From NCBI GenBank assembly GCA_013811975.1, contig JACCUF010000124.1:1-6013 (forward strand): a DNA stretch of 6,013 nucleotides, read 5' to 3'. This stretch comes from Geodermatophilaceae bacterium. GTDB taxonomy: Bacteria > Actinomycetota > Actinomycetes > Mycobacteriales > Geodermatophilaceae. This document shows, in pieces, positions 1 through 5,655 of this stretch. How positions within the stretch are numbered: position 1 is the stretch's first letter; each line of letters starts with the position of its first letter. Both the position numbers and the translations under genes were made by a program. The notes below the pieces were generated by a model, which saw nothing but the letters and a program-made list of their open reading frames with translations, was not told where the DNA came from and made no database searches.

Positions 1-473
1 GGCGTCACGTCCAGGATCACCTGGCCGATGTCGAGGGCTCCGATCCCGTCAACCATTGCATGGTGGGTCTTGCTGATGACGGCGAACCGGCCGTCGGACA
101 GCCCGTCGACCACGTAGAGCTCCCACAGGGGCCGATGCCGATCCAGCGGCCGCGACATCAACCTGCCCACCAGCTCCAGCAACGCCGCATCCGAGCCGGG
201 CTTGGGCAGACCGGAGCGCCGGACGTGGAAGTCGATGTCGAAGTCGGAGTCGTCGACCCAGACCGGGTTGGCCAGATGCCCGGGCACCGAGCACACCTTC
301 TGCCGGTACCGAGGAACCAGTCCCAGCCGCTTCTCGACCAGCTCGGCGATCCGACCGGAGTCGAAGCCATGCTCGGGGCTCTGGAAGATGGCCAGCCCAC
401 CGACGTGCATCGGGGTGGTGGGCTCCTCCAGATACAGGAACGACGTATCCAGCGCCGAGAGCCGATCAGCCAT
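1..473 (-). CDS. WS/DGAT-family wax ester synthase / diacylglycerol O-acyltransferase, N-terminal part (runs off left edge)
   Basis: This enzyme family transfers an acyl group from acyl-CoA to a fatty alcohol or diacylglycerol, making storage wax esters or triacylglycerol at the inner face of the membrane. The 157 visible residues begin MADRLSALDTSFLYLEE, the usual family start. PLWELYVVDG follows at about 115-124, and the catalytic HHxxxDG motif is intact as HHAMVDG at residues 137-143, with His138 as the expected general base. Family members are about 450-480 residues, so roughly two thirds of the gene lies beyond position 1. The start is fixed by the family N-terminus and by an in-frame stop four codons upstream. 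A GGAGG lies only one base before the ATG, which is unusually close. The gene sits 57 bases after the CpaE-like gene on the same strand and may be co-transcribed with it. Family assignment is firm; wax versus triacylglycerol specificity cannot be read from this fragment. Confidence 0.93.
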   Translation of the reverse strand, partial: MADRLSALDTSFLYLEEPTTPMHVGGLAIFQSPEHGFDSGRIAELVEKRLGLVPRYRQKVCSVPGHLANPVWVDDSDFDIDFHVRRSGLPKPGSDAALLELVGRLMSRPLDRHRPLWELYVVDGLSDGRFAVISKTHHAMVDGIGALDIGQVILDVT

Positions 474-530
474 CCCTCCACTGTGTCAGATCGTGACGGG
501 CGGAGGGCGGAGTCTCGAGGGGAGTAGGAG

Positions 531-1817
531 TCAGCGTTGGCGGTGCGTGCGCTGACCGGTGGTGGCCGGAACGCCGGCCAATGATCCCGCCAGGTCCCGC
601 AGCGCAGCCCGCAACGATGACCCGCTGGCCACCTCGGCGAGCGTGCGACCAGCCGCGAGGGCGGCATCGGTCGCCTTGGCGTCCTGCGGGAGGAAGACCG
701 GGTCGCGTACACCGGCGAAGCGGTCCAGGGCACCGGCGATCTCTCGGTGGATGTCACCGGGTACGACCACCGAACGGGTCCGGTTGACGACCACCCGCGG
801 GGTCACATCAGGCAGGGCCTCCCGGAGTTCGGCCAGCGCGCGTACGGTGCGCTGCAGGGCCACGGGGTCGGCACCGCTGACGCAGAGCACGACATCGGCC
901 GCCGCCAACAGGGCCAGAGTCGCTCCGTTGCGTCGCGGGGCCGCGGTGTCGTAGGACAGCTCCTCGTCCTGCTCGATGCAGAAACCGCAGTCCAGCACCA
1001 CCATCTCGGCCAGCGCACGTGAGCGCTCCAGCACCGAGGTGAGGCTGCTCGGGCGCAGCTCTGGCCAGCGGTCGGCCCGGGACAGACCGGTCAACACCCG
1101 CAGGTTCGGGGTCACCGCCCAGGCGATCCGGGCCAACGCAGCGGCATCTAGGGTCCCGGCACTGGCCGAGCGCGTCGCCGCTGCCACTCCCGGCGACTCG
1201 TCGAGCAGGCCCAGGTACTGGGCCACGACTCCGCCGTACACGTCCGCGTCGATGAGCATCGTGGAGATGCCGAGCCGGCCGGCTTCGTCTGCCAGGTTGA
1301 CTGCCACCGTCGTCCGGCCGGGGGCACCGGTCGGACCCCACACCGCGATGATCCGCCCCCTGCCCACCGGCTGCGCCGGCGGCGGACTCGGCGTCCCGAG
1401 TCGTGGCCTGGCCGCTCCCGGATCACCCAGGTCGAATCGAACCGAGGCTTCACTCAGGCCATCCGCCGCCGCACGCAGCGCCGCGGCGATCAGGTCGGCT
1501 CCGGCATCGGCCGACAGCACCTGACCGACGCCCAGCTCACGAAGTCGGTTCTCGGCGACCTCGTCGCCGGGGTCGAACAGGCCGACCACAGCAATTCCGG
1601 CCGCGGACAACCGCGTGACGGCGTCCCGGTCGAGACGGCGCAGCTCCGCTGACAATAGTGCCGCCCGAGCCGTACCGGCCGCCGCCGCAGCGAGAAGCTC
1701 GGCGAGGTCGACGCAGCGCCGGACCACGGTGACCCCGTGGTCAGCTCGATCCAGTTCACCGACGAGGTCGGCCTCCCAGGTGGCCCCGGTGACGGCCGTG
1801 AGGACAGGCAGGCCCAT
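531..1817 (-). CDS. CpaE/TadZ-like ParA/MinD-family protein with N-terminal receiver-like domain
   Basis: A 428-residue protein in the MinD/ParA superfamily, with a CpaE/TadZ-like layout. Residues 1-120 look like an atypical response-regulator receiver domain (hydrophobic strands around 4-9, 51-56 and 75-80). A proline-rich linker follows at about 130-152, then the ATPase-like domain at 153-415. The P-loop reads GPTGAPGRTT (161-170), where canonical ParA/MinD proteins have KGGxGKTT, so both the signature lysine and the Walker A lysine are missing. DADVYGG (190-196) matches switch I, and MVVLDCG (272-278) sits where Walker B is expected. CpaE/TadZ proteins are known to localise Tad/Flp pilus machinery at the membrane or pole; that role here is inference. 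The start codon overlaps the stop of the SAF gene (TGATG, 1815-1819) with no clear ribosome site, indicating translational coupling. The alternative is a generic ParA-like partition protein, made less likely by the N-terminal domain and the SAF neighbour. Confidence 0.85.
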   Translation of the reverse strand: MGLPVLTAVTGATWEADLVGELDRADHGVTVVRRCVDLAELLAAAAAGTARAALLSAELRRLDRDAVTRLSAAGIAVVGLFDPGDEVAENRLRELGVGQVLSADAGADLIAAALRAAADGLSEASVRFDLGDPGAARPRLGTPSPPPAQPVGRGRIIAVWGPTGAPGRTTVAVNLADEAGRLGISTMLIDADVYGGVVAQYLGLLDESPGVAAATRSASAGTLDAAALARIAWAVTPNLRVLTGLSRADRWPELRPSSLTSVLERSRALAEMVVLDCGFCIEQDEELSYDTAAPRRNGATLALLAAADVVLCVSGADPVALQRTVRALAELREALPDVTPRVVVNRTRSVVVPGDIHREIAGALDRFAGVRDPVFLPQDAKATDAALAAGRTLAEVASGSSLRAALRDLAGSLAGVPATTGQRTHRQR

Positions 1818-2659
1818 CAGTCGGTTGGCGTCGCAGGGGTGGAGGTGGATGGTGCCCGACTCTCGGTCGGCCGATCGTCGTCCTCAGTCGGCCTCGACGC
1901 CGAGGCCCGTACGGCCAGAGCGAGTTCCTTGCCGGCGATCGCGGCGAACACACCTGGTGCCTGCCTGGCCTCCACCGAGATGACCACCTGGATCGTCGAG
2001 CTGCCGACCGACAGCGCCCCGTCGGTTCGTCCTGTGATGAGCTGCACGACGGCAGCCTCGACGACCAAAGTGACGACCTCGGATACTGCTGGTTCCTGGG
2101 TCTGGTCAGTTGGGTCCGGGATGCTCGGGTCATTTGGCGCGGTGATGTTCGGGTTGGGATCGAGAGCGTAGACGTCGATGAGCTGCCCACGCTGCAAACT
2201 CGGGGGTACATATCCCGCCGCGATCGGCAGGGCGATGTCCACGAGAGTCGACGTCTCGGCAAGGATCGAGCGGGGCAAAAGTTCGCCGGAGCCAACTGGA
2301 CTGCGCAGCACGCGCCCGAACGGATCAGCCGAGCTCAGCAGATAGGCATCGCCGGCGTCGGCCAGCTGAACCGAGACGGCGCGGAGATCTCCGTCAGCCA
2401 AGACGGTCCCCGCGGCCAGGTCTTGCTCCGCGGCCCAGACCAGGTCGGAGGTGTCGGCTGCGGTGACGACCCGGGCGCCGACGATGACACTGACCAGGAC
2501 GAGCAGTACGCCGGCAATCAACCGAAAGTTCAGCCATCTGGGTGCATGCAGGCGGCGAGGGGCCGGCGAGACCATCGACGAACCCGCCGTCGTCGCACCC
2601 TCGGGCGCCGCAGGACCCGAGCTACCCACCACTTCGTCCCCCTGACAACTCGCCGTCAC
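1817..2659 (-). CDS. SAF-domain CpaB/RcpC-like membrane-anchored protein
   Basis: With the chosen start the protein has 280 residues. A short polar, alanine/glycine-rich N-terminus is followed by one membrane segment at about 47-66 (LIAGVLLVLVSVIVGARVV). An SAF domain comes next at about 75-132, with the typical 'AAGTVLADGDL ... GSGELLPRSIL' pattern, and then an RcpC/CpaB-like region at about 141-254 (VDIALPIAAG, QRGQLIDVYAL). The tail is low-complexity (Ser/Thr/Pro/Asp). CpaB/RcpC proteins sit in the envelope and assist pilus assembly in Tad/Flp systems; that role here is inferred only from the family. The GTG at 2659 is preferred because a perfect GGAGG ends four bases before it, the same spacing as in the gene at 5065. 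The longer form from ATG 2761 would run through most of the divergent promoter region, and GTG 2632 is another possible start. The gene is divergent from the HTH gene and coupled to the CpaE-like gene. Confidence 0.82.
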   Translation of the reverse strand: MTASCQGDEVVGSSGPAAPEGATTAGSSMVSPAPRRLHAPRWLNFRLIAGVLLVLVSVIVGARVVTAADTSDLVWAAEQDLAAGTVLADGDLRAVSVQLADAGDAYLLSSADPFGRVLRSPVGSGELLPRSILAETSTLVDIALPIAAGYVPPSLQRGQLIDVYALDPNPNITAPNDPSIPDPTDQTQEPAVSEVVTLVVEAAVVQLITGRTDGALSVGSSTIQVVISVEARQAPGVFAAIAGKELALAVRASASRPTEDDDRPTESRAPSTSTPATPTD

Positions 2660-2845
2660 CGCGCCTCCGCGGTGTGTGACGAGGCGATGATCCACTATTG
2701 CAATGACGCCTGCGTAGTCCCGTCCACAGCGCATCGGCGCGACAAGGCTCGGGTTTGCCACACTGAGAGGGCACCACCCCGTTCTGACCCAGTCGACGCG
2801 CGCTCCCGGAGCTTGCGCCCGGCCGTTTGGAGAGGACTACCGGCC
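2660..2845. promoter_or_regulatory. Divergent intergenic region between the SAF/CpaE-like operon and the HTH gene
   Basis: These 186 bases separate two genes read in opposite directions, so they should hold both promoters. I see no pair of hexamers good enough to name as -35/-10. An 8-bp perfect palindrome, ATTGCAAT, lies at 2697-2704 in the only AT-rich stretch of the region. It is a plausible operator or promoter element, possibly for the adjacent HTH protein. That is a guess from position and symmetry alone. Confidence 0.4.
2664..2668 (-). promoter_or_regulatory. Ribosome binding site deciding the SAF-protein start
   Basis: On the minus strand this reads GGAGG, followed by CGCG and the GTG at 2659-2657. 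A perfect anti-16S match here favours this GTG over the ATG at 2761, which opens a reading frame through the divergent promoter region. Confidence 0.6.
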
Positions 2846-3118
2846 ATGCCGCCGCAGCGTTTCCTGACCCTCGATGACGTCGCCGAGATTCTCAACATCT
2901 CCTGGTCCCAGGCCTATGCCCTGGTTCGCAGCAAGGAACTCTCGGCCATCCAGATCGGCGGCCGCAATCAGTGGCGGGTCGAGATCACACAACTGGACGC
3001 CTACATCGAAAGCAAATACGCCGAAGCGGCGGTGGTCCTGGACGCGGAACACGGCGCTGGATCTGCCGGCGAGCTTGCAGCACCGGCCGAGCACTCATCG
3101 GCAGCCGAGCGCGGCTGA
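2846..3118 (+). CDS. Small helix-turn-helix (excisionase/MerR-like, HTH_17 type) DNA-binding protein
   Basis: A 90-residue protein whose N-terminal two thirds form a winged helix-turn-helix. Residues 6-29 (FLTLDDVAEILNISWSQAYA and on) hold the two helices of the motif, with the recognition helix at about 19-29. The IQIGGRNQWRVE wing follows at 35-46, then a helix 'LDAYIESKYAEA'. The last 25 residues are alanine-rich and probably disordered. Phage excisionases and BldC share this fold, but no integrase is nearby. The start MPPQRFLTLDDVAEILN matches the conserved actinobacterial form of this family as I remember it. A GGAGAGG ends ten bases upstream, slightly far. The gene is divergent from the SAF/CpaE-like operon, so it could regulate itself and that operon; this is inference. 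A DNA-binding role is well supported, its targets are not. Confidence 0.88.
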   Translation: MPPQRFLTLDDVAEILNISWSQAYALVRSKELSAIQIGGRNQWRVEITQLDAYIESKYAEAAVVLDAEHGAGSAGELAAPAEHSSAAERG

Positions 3119-3175
3119 TCCGCAATCGGCCAACCTTCCTATGCAACCGCCCTCTGATCGGGTAGACCACTGCAC

Positions 3176-3478
3176 ATGATCATCGTGCTAGCGCAAGCCT
3201 CTGCCCGCCCCGAGCACCGAGACGCACTCGCCGAGGCGCTGACCAGGGCCTCGGTCACTTCGCGCAACGATCCAGGTTGCCTGGCCTACTCCTTTCACTC
3301 CGATGTGGAAGACGCCAACGCATTCACCTCGATCGAGCGCTGGGAGAACCGGGAGGACCTCGACGCGCACCTGGCCACTCCACACGTCGCCGAACTCATC
3401 GGCGGGTTGCAGGGCAAAGTGACCGGGCCGCCGGTGATCACCGTCTACGAGGTGTCGTCCTCGAGCGTCGTCGGCTGA
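3176..3478 (+). CDS. Antibiotic biosynthesis monooxygenase (ABM) domain protein, putative quinol monooxygenase
   Basis: A 100-residue single-domain protein of the dimeric alpha/beta-barrel ABM fold (YgiN/ActVA-Orf6 type). Visible hallmarks are the first strand IIVLAQASARPEH, the helix 'ALAEALTRASVTSRNDPGC', the strand GCLAYSFHSD, the highly typical FTSIERWENREDLDAHLATP (residues 50-69) and a closing strand 'PPVITVYEV'. Family members oxidise quinols or aromatic substrates without a cofactor, or serve as small stress or detoxification proteins; the substrate here cannot be predicted. It starts 57 bases after the HTH gene on the same strand, with only a weak GGGTAG upstream, so it may be co-transcribed. 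It does not look functionally tied to the envelope genes around it and could be a local insertion into the cluster. Confidence 0.9.
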   Translation: MIIVLAQASARPEHRDALAEALTRASVTSRNDPGCLAYSFHSDVEDANAFTSIERWENREDLDAHLATPHVAELIGGLQGKVTGPPVITVYEVSSSSVVG

Positions 3479-3481
3479 GTA

Positions 3482-3530
3482 GGCCGCGGTCGGCCGCATC
3501 CAATTGTCCACCGTGGAGATTCGACAGTTG
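3482..3530 (+). terminator. Possible hairpins between convergent genes
   Basis: The short gap between the ABM gene and the convergent gene ending at 3534 contains two inverted repeats. GGCCG/CGGCC (3482-3486 and 3491-3495) has a 4-base loop. CAATTGTC/GACAGTTG (3501-3508 and 3523-3530) has one G-U pair in the plus-strand RNA and a 14-base loop. Neither is followed by a T-run, so they would be weak or non-canonical terminators. Position between convergent genes is the main argument. Confidence 0.3.
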
Positions 3531-3533
3531 CCT

Positions 3534-4091
3534 TCACGCCAGGACCGAACGTATGGCTGCAATGGCCGACAACGAGACGACCCGTACGGACCGAACCTCC
3601 CCCGGCCGGCGATACTCGCCGGATAGGTGCTCGGCCAGCTCGGCGAAATCCGAACCCACCCTGTCGAAAGTCCCGGTGATGACCTCACCTGAGGCCAGCA
3701 GCACCTGCAGCGCAGTGCGATCACGGGCCAGACCCCGAACGGCATAACGCAGGTCCAGCCGACGGGTGACCACCGACTCCGAGGCAGCCGTACTCAGCTG
3801 TCCGACGCCCTGCACGGCTCCGACCGTCGCCAGGTTCACCAGGATCTCCCGCCCCAAGCCCTCGTCGAGGAGCAACCATCCTGCGCCGACATCTCGAAGC
3901 TGGCCGGCCAGCTCGCCAACTCCCGCGCAGGTGACGCGGACGGGATGTCCGATGGCTGCCCGGAGCCTGTCCGCCATGCTGAGTTGGCCGATCTCGTGAC
4001 GAGTACGAGAAGCGACCTCGCTGGCCAGATCCGCGGCACCCTCGGCCTGCAGCTGAGCTTCCAGGTCCGCGAAGAGCCGAGTCCAGCGCAT
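3534..4091 (-). CDS. Conserved actinobacterial protein of unknown function (often mislabelled 'Fis family'), probable two-barrel protein
   Basis: A 185-residue soluble protein with no signal peptide or membrane segment. It starts MRWTRLFADLEAQLQAEGAA, a helical lead-in that I recognise from actinobacterial proteins commonly annotated as 'Fis family transcriptional regulator'. I see no Fis-like C-terminal helix-turn-helix. After the helical region (1-47) come two segments of short alternating strands with Gly/Asp turns: about 50-95 (GHPVRVTCAGVGELAGQL, WLLLDEGLGREILVNLATV) and about 112-175 (LDLRYAVRGLA, ALQVLLASGEVITGTFDRVG). Both resemble small SH3/Sm-like beta barrels; this fold call is inference. 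The start is supported by GAGGA six bases upstream (4098-4102). The gene converges with the ABM gene and diverges from the LysM gene across a shared AT-rich region. Function is unknown. Confidence 0.8.
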   Translation of the reverse strand: MRWTRLFADLEAQLQAEGAADLASEVASRTRHEIGQLSMADRLRAAIGHPVRVTCAGVGELAGQLRDVGAGWLLLDEGLGREILVNLATVGAVQGVGQLSTAASESVVTRRLDLRYAVRGLARDRTALQVLLASGEVITGTFDRVGSDFAELAEHLSGEYRRPGEVRSVRVVSLSAIAAIRSVLA

Positions 4092-4178
4092 CAGTCTTCC
4101 TCGTCAACGGCGTTGTTGCCGATGGCTGCCGCCAACGGCCGGACAGTCCTCACCGTACCGAGGCAGTCATGTCGTCGC

Positions 4179-4240
4179 ATCTATTCACTTTAACGTGCAT
4201 TTACTTGTTTTTACTTGCGTTAGATGCTATTCATGCTCAC
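4179..4240 (+). promoter_or_regulatory. AT-rich repeat-bearing regulatory tract upstream of the LysM gene
   Basis: About one third of these 62 bases are G or C, against a strongly GC-rich background. TTTACTTG occurs at 4200-4207 and again at 4210-4217, exactly one 10-bp turn apart. GCATCTA (4177-4183) and its reverse complement TAGATGC (4221-4227) bracket the tract, and CTATTCA occurs at 4181-4187 and 4227-4233. A possible plus-strand promoter is TTGTTT (4205-4210), a 17-base spacer and TATTCA (4228-4233), which would start RNA at about 4240, on the ATG at 4241. Both hexamers are poor matches, so the promoter model is tentative. Phased direct repeats in AT-rich DNA suit head-to-tail binding by MerR/BldC-like regulators. 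The tract could also drive the divergent gene at 4091. Confidence 0.5.
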
Positions 4241-4984
4241 ATGAGCGGTGTCACCGTCCAAAGCTGGCGAGAAACACAAGGGGTCGCCGCGATCCTTGGC
4301 CTGGTGCTTGCGGGCGTGATCCTGCGGACGACCGGAGCCACCCGGGCGCAGATCTCAGCAGCCGCTGCCGATCCGCAGGCGTACGTGACGGCTGCCGGTG
4401 CGGACGAATTCGTCCTCGTACTGGCCACGGCCATCGCCTGGCTGGTACTGGGCTGGGTCATCCTCGGTGCGGTGCTGGTGCTCGGCAGCGCCGCACCGGG
4501 TTGGATCGGGTGGATTTTCACCAGACTCGCCCGGCTGCTCCTACCGGCCACTCTGCGCCGCTTCGTCTCGCTTGCCCTCGGGATCACCCTGCTGGGTGCA
4601 ACGTCGGTGGCCAGCGCTGCTCCGCCAGCCACCATGGCTGCGATTTCGGTGAGCCTGGATTGGCCAGGAGTTGCGGGGCCCTTCACGGGAGCCGTTCCCG
4701 ACTGGCCGCCAATCCCGACGGAGTCGACTGGCCCACCGGGGAACCCAGAGCCGAACCCGCCTCTTTCGAACAGTCCCGGAGCCTCCACTGCGGCCAGTTA
4801 CGTCGTCCAGCTCGGTGACTGCCTGTGGGACATCGCCGAACGGGCCCTGGCCCAAGCCAATCAGCCGATCGACGTGACATCGGTTGCCTCCGCGGTTACC
4901 GCCTGGTGGCAGGCCAACAGCGACCACGTCGAGGACCCGGACTTCATTTACCCCGGCCAGGTACTCCAGGCGCCAGCGCCGTGA
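4241..4984 (+). CDS. Membrane protein with C-terminal LysM domain (peptidoglycan binding)
   Basis: With the ATG at 4241 the product has 247 residues. Hydrophobic segments lie at about 14-29 (GVAAILGLVLAGVILR), 57-82 (FVLVLATAIAWLVLGWVILG and on) and 108-126, the last ending in a signal-like 'ASAAPP'. A proline/serine-rich extracytoplasmic spacer (about 128-185) leads to a LysM domain at 187-244. It has the actinobacterial 'YVVQLGDCLWDIAERALA' start and the 'DPDFIYPGQVLQAP' end. LysM domains bind N-acetylglucosamine-containing glycan, so this probably tethers a membrane complex to the wall. An earlier in-frame ATG at 4169, with GAGG five bases upstream, would add 24 residues. I reject it because that stretch is AT-rich, holds three TTA codons plus CTA, CTT and TTG, and looks like promoter DNA. 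The 4241 start has no ribosome site and would need leaderless translation. The Rv3235-type gene follows 80 bases later, probably in one operon. Confidence 0.85.
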   Translation: MSGVTVQSWRETQGVAAILGLVLAGVILRTTGATRAQISAAAADPQAYVTAAGADEFVLVLATAIAWLVLGWVILGAVLVLGSAAPGWIGWIFTRLARLLLPATLRRFVSLALGITLLGATSVASAAPPATMAAISVSLDWPGVAGPFTGAVPDWPPIPTESTGPPGNPEPNPPLSNSPGASTAASYVVQLGDCLWDIAERALAQANQPIDVTSVASAVTAWWQANSDHVEDPDFIYPGQVLQAPAP

Positions 4985-5054
4985 TCAGTCGCCATCTACC
5001 CCTTCTAGGTACTCAACGCCCCCATCCCGCCGTGATCCGGCCGCCATCGTCCTG

Positions 5055-5060
5055 AGGAGG
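5055..5060 (+). promoter_or_regulatory. Ribosome binding site for the Rv3235-family gene
   Basis: A full AGGAGG followed by ACTC and then the GTG at 5065 fixes the start of the downstream gene. It is the strongest ribosome site in the window. Confidence 0.75.
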
Positions 5061-5064
5061 ACTC

Positions 5065-5655
5065 GTGTCCGCTCCTGTCATCGCTCTGCTCACCGACGAT
5101 CCAGCTGCTCGCCTCGCTATCGGTTCTGCGCCAACTGCCACAGATGTGGGTGCCCGCTTGCGGCTGCGACCGATTCCGGCACACGAGCCGCCGCTCGAGG
5201 ATCGTCGAGGGGCGCTTCGGCTGGTTCCGGCCGCACCACCACAGTTGACGCTACCGCTGCGGATCCTGCCATCGGCGCCAGATCAGGACCCGCTGTTCGG
5301 TCCTCAAATCACTGACCGGCAGGAACTGCCCGAGCCCGGACCATGGGCGCAGCGACTGCTTCAAGGGGTGCTGGAGTCGCTAGCCGGTCGGCGCAGCCCG
5401 GCCCAGTTGCAGTACTGGACGAGTTGGGGTGTCTACCGCGACATCGTGCAGGTCGCGCAACGCGGCGGTCGAAGCCGACCAGGAGCGCTGCGCGGGGAGG
5501 GCGTCACCATCTCCAGGGTGCGGGTCTGTGAGCCAGCCGATGGAGTGGCCGAGGTGTGCGCCGTGGCCCGCCGGGACGGCCGCTGGCACGCGGTTGCAGC
5601 GCGCTTGGAGGGCATCGACGGACGTTGGCGATGCGTGTCACTCACCGTCGGCTGA
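5065..5655 (+). CDS. Rv3235-family (DUF6459-like) protein of unknown function
   Basis: A 196-residue protein. The first 90 residues are low-complexity, rich in Ala, Pro, Arg and Leu, and probably flexible (they include a LRLRPIPAHEPP stretch). The conserved domain starts at about 93: PWAQRLLQGVLESLAGRRSP (93-112) then 'AQLQYWTSWGVYRDIVQVAQ', two helices. After that come strands 'ISRVRVCEPADGVAEVCAVA' and 'GRWHAVAARLEGIDGRWRCV'. This order of helices then curved strands resembles an NTF2-like fold; that is my inference. Mycobacterium tuberculosis Rv3235 is described as an alanine/arginine/proline-rich protein of the same neighbourhood as secA1, in agreement with the flanking secA here. No catalytic motif is visible, and with no signal peptide it should be cytosolic. 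It follows the LysM gene, has an excellent ribosome site, and its last 18 bases overlap the end of secA on the other strand. Confidence 0.87.
   Translation: MSAPVIALLTDDPAARLAIGSAPTATDVGARLRLRPIPAHEPPLEDRRGALRLVPAAPPQLTLPLRILPSAPDQDPLFGPQITDRQELPEPGPWAQRLLQGVLESLAGRRSPAQLQYWTSWGVYRDIVQVAQRGGRSRPGALRGEGVTISRVRVCEPADGVAEVCAVARRDGRWHAVAARLEGIDGRWRCVSLTVG

Noticed and set aside
498..511. Tandem GGGCGGA repeat between the WS/DGAT and CpaE-like genes
   Set aside because: Only two 7-base copies in GC-rich DNA; no further structure and likely chance.
60..527. Plus-strand open frame across the acyltransferase
   Set aside because: It is the antisense shadow of the WS/DGAT gene, which has an intact HHAMVDG motif on the other strand.
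158..757. Minus-strand open frame spanning the WS/DGAT and CpaE-like gene junction
   Set aside because: Arg/Ser/Pro-rich out-of-frame translation typical of GC-rich shadows; it crosses two well-supported genes.
2423..2845. In-frame plus-strand extension of the HTH gene upstream to 2423
   Set aside because: It overlaps the SAF coding region antisense, has no SAF-independent protein character, and the family start MPPQRFLTLDDVAEILN lies at 2846 with a GGAGAGG before it.
2846..3118. Phage excisionase, suggesting an integrated element
   Set aside because: The fold is shared, but there is no integrase, tRNA or att repeat nearby, and base composition matches the surrounding chromosome.
4177..4227. 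AT-rich segment with 7-bp inverted ends as a tiny mobile element or attachment site
   Set aside because: Arms are short, there is no target duplication or integrase, and position between divergent genes is better explained as promoter DNA.
4237..4788. Minus-strand open frame opposite the LysM gene
   Set aside because: Antisense to a clear membrane/LysM protein; no domain or ribosome site supports it.
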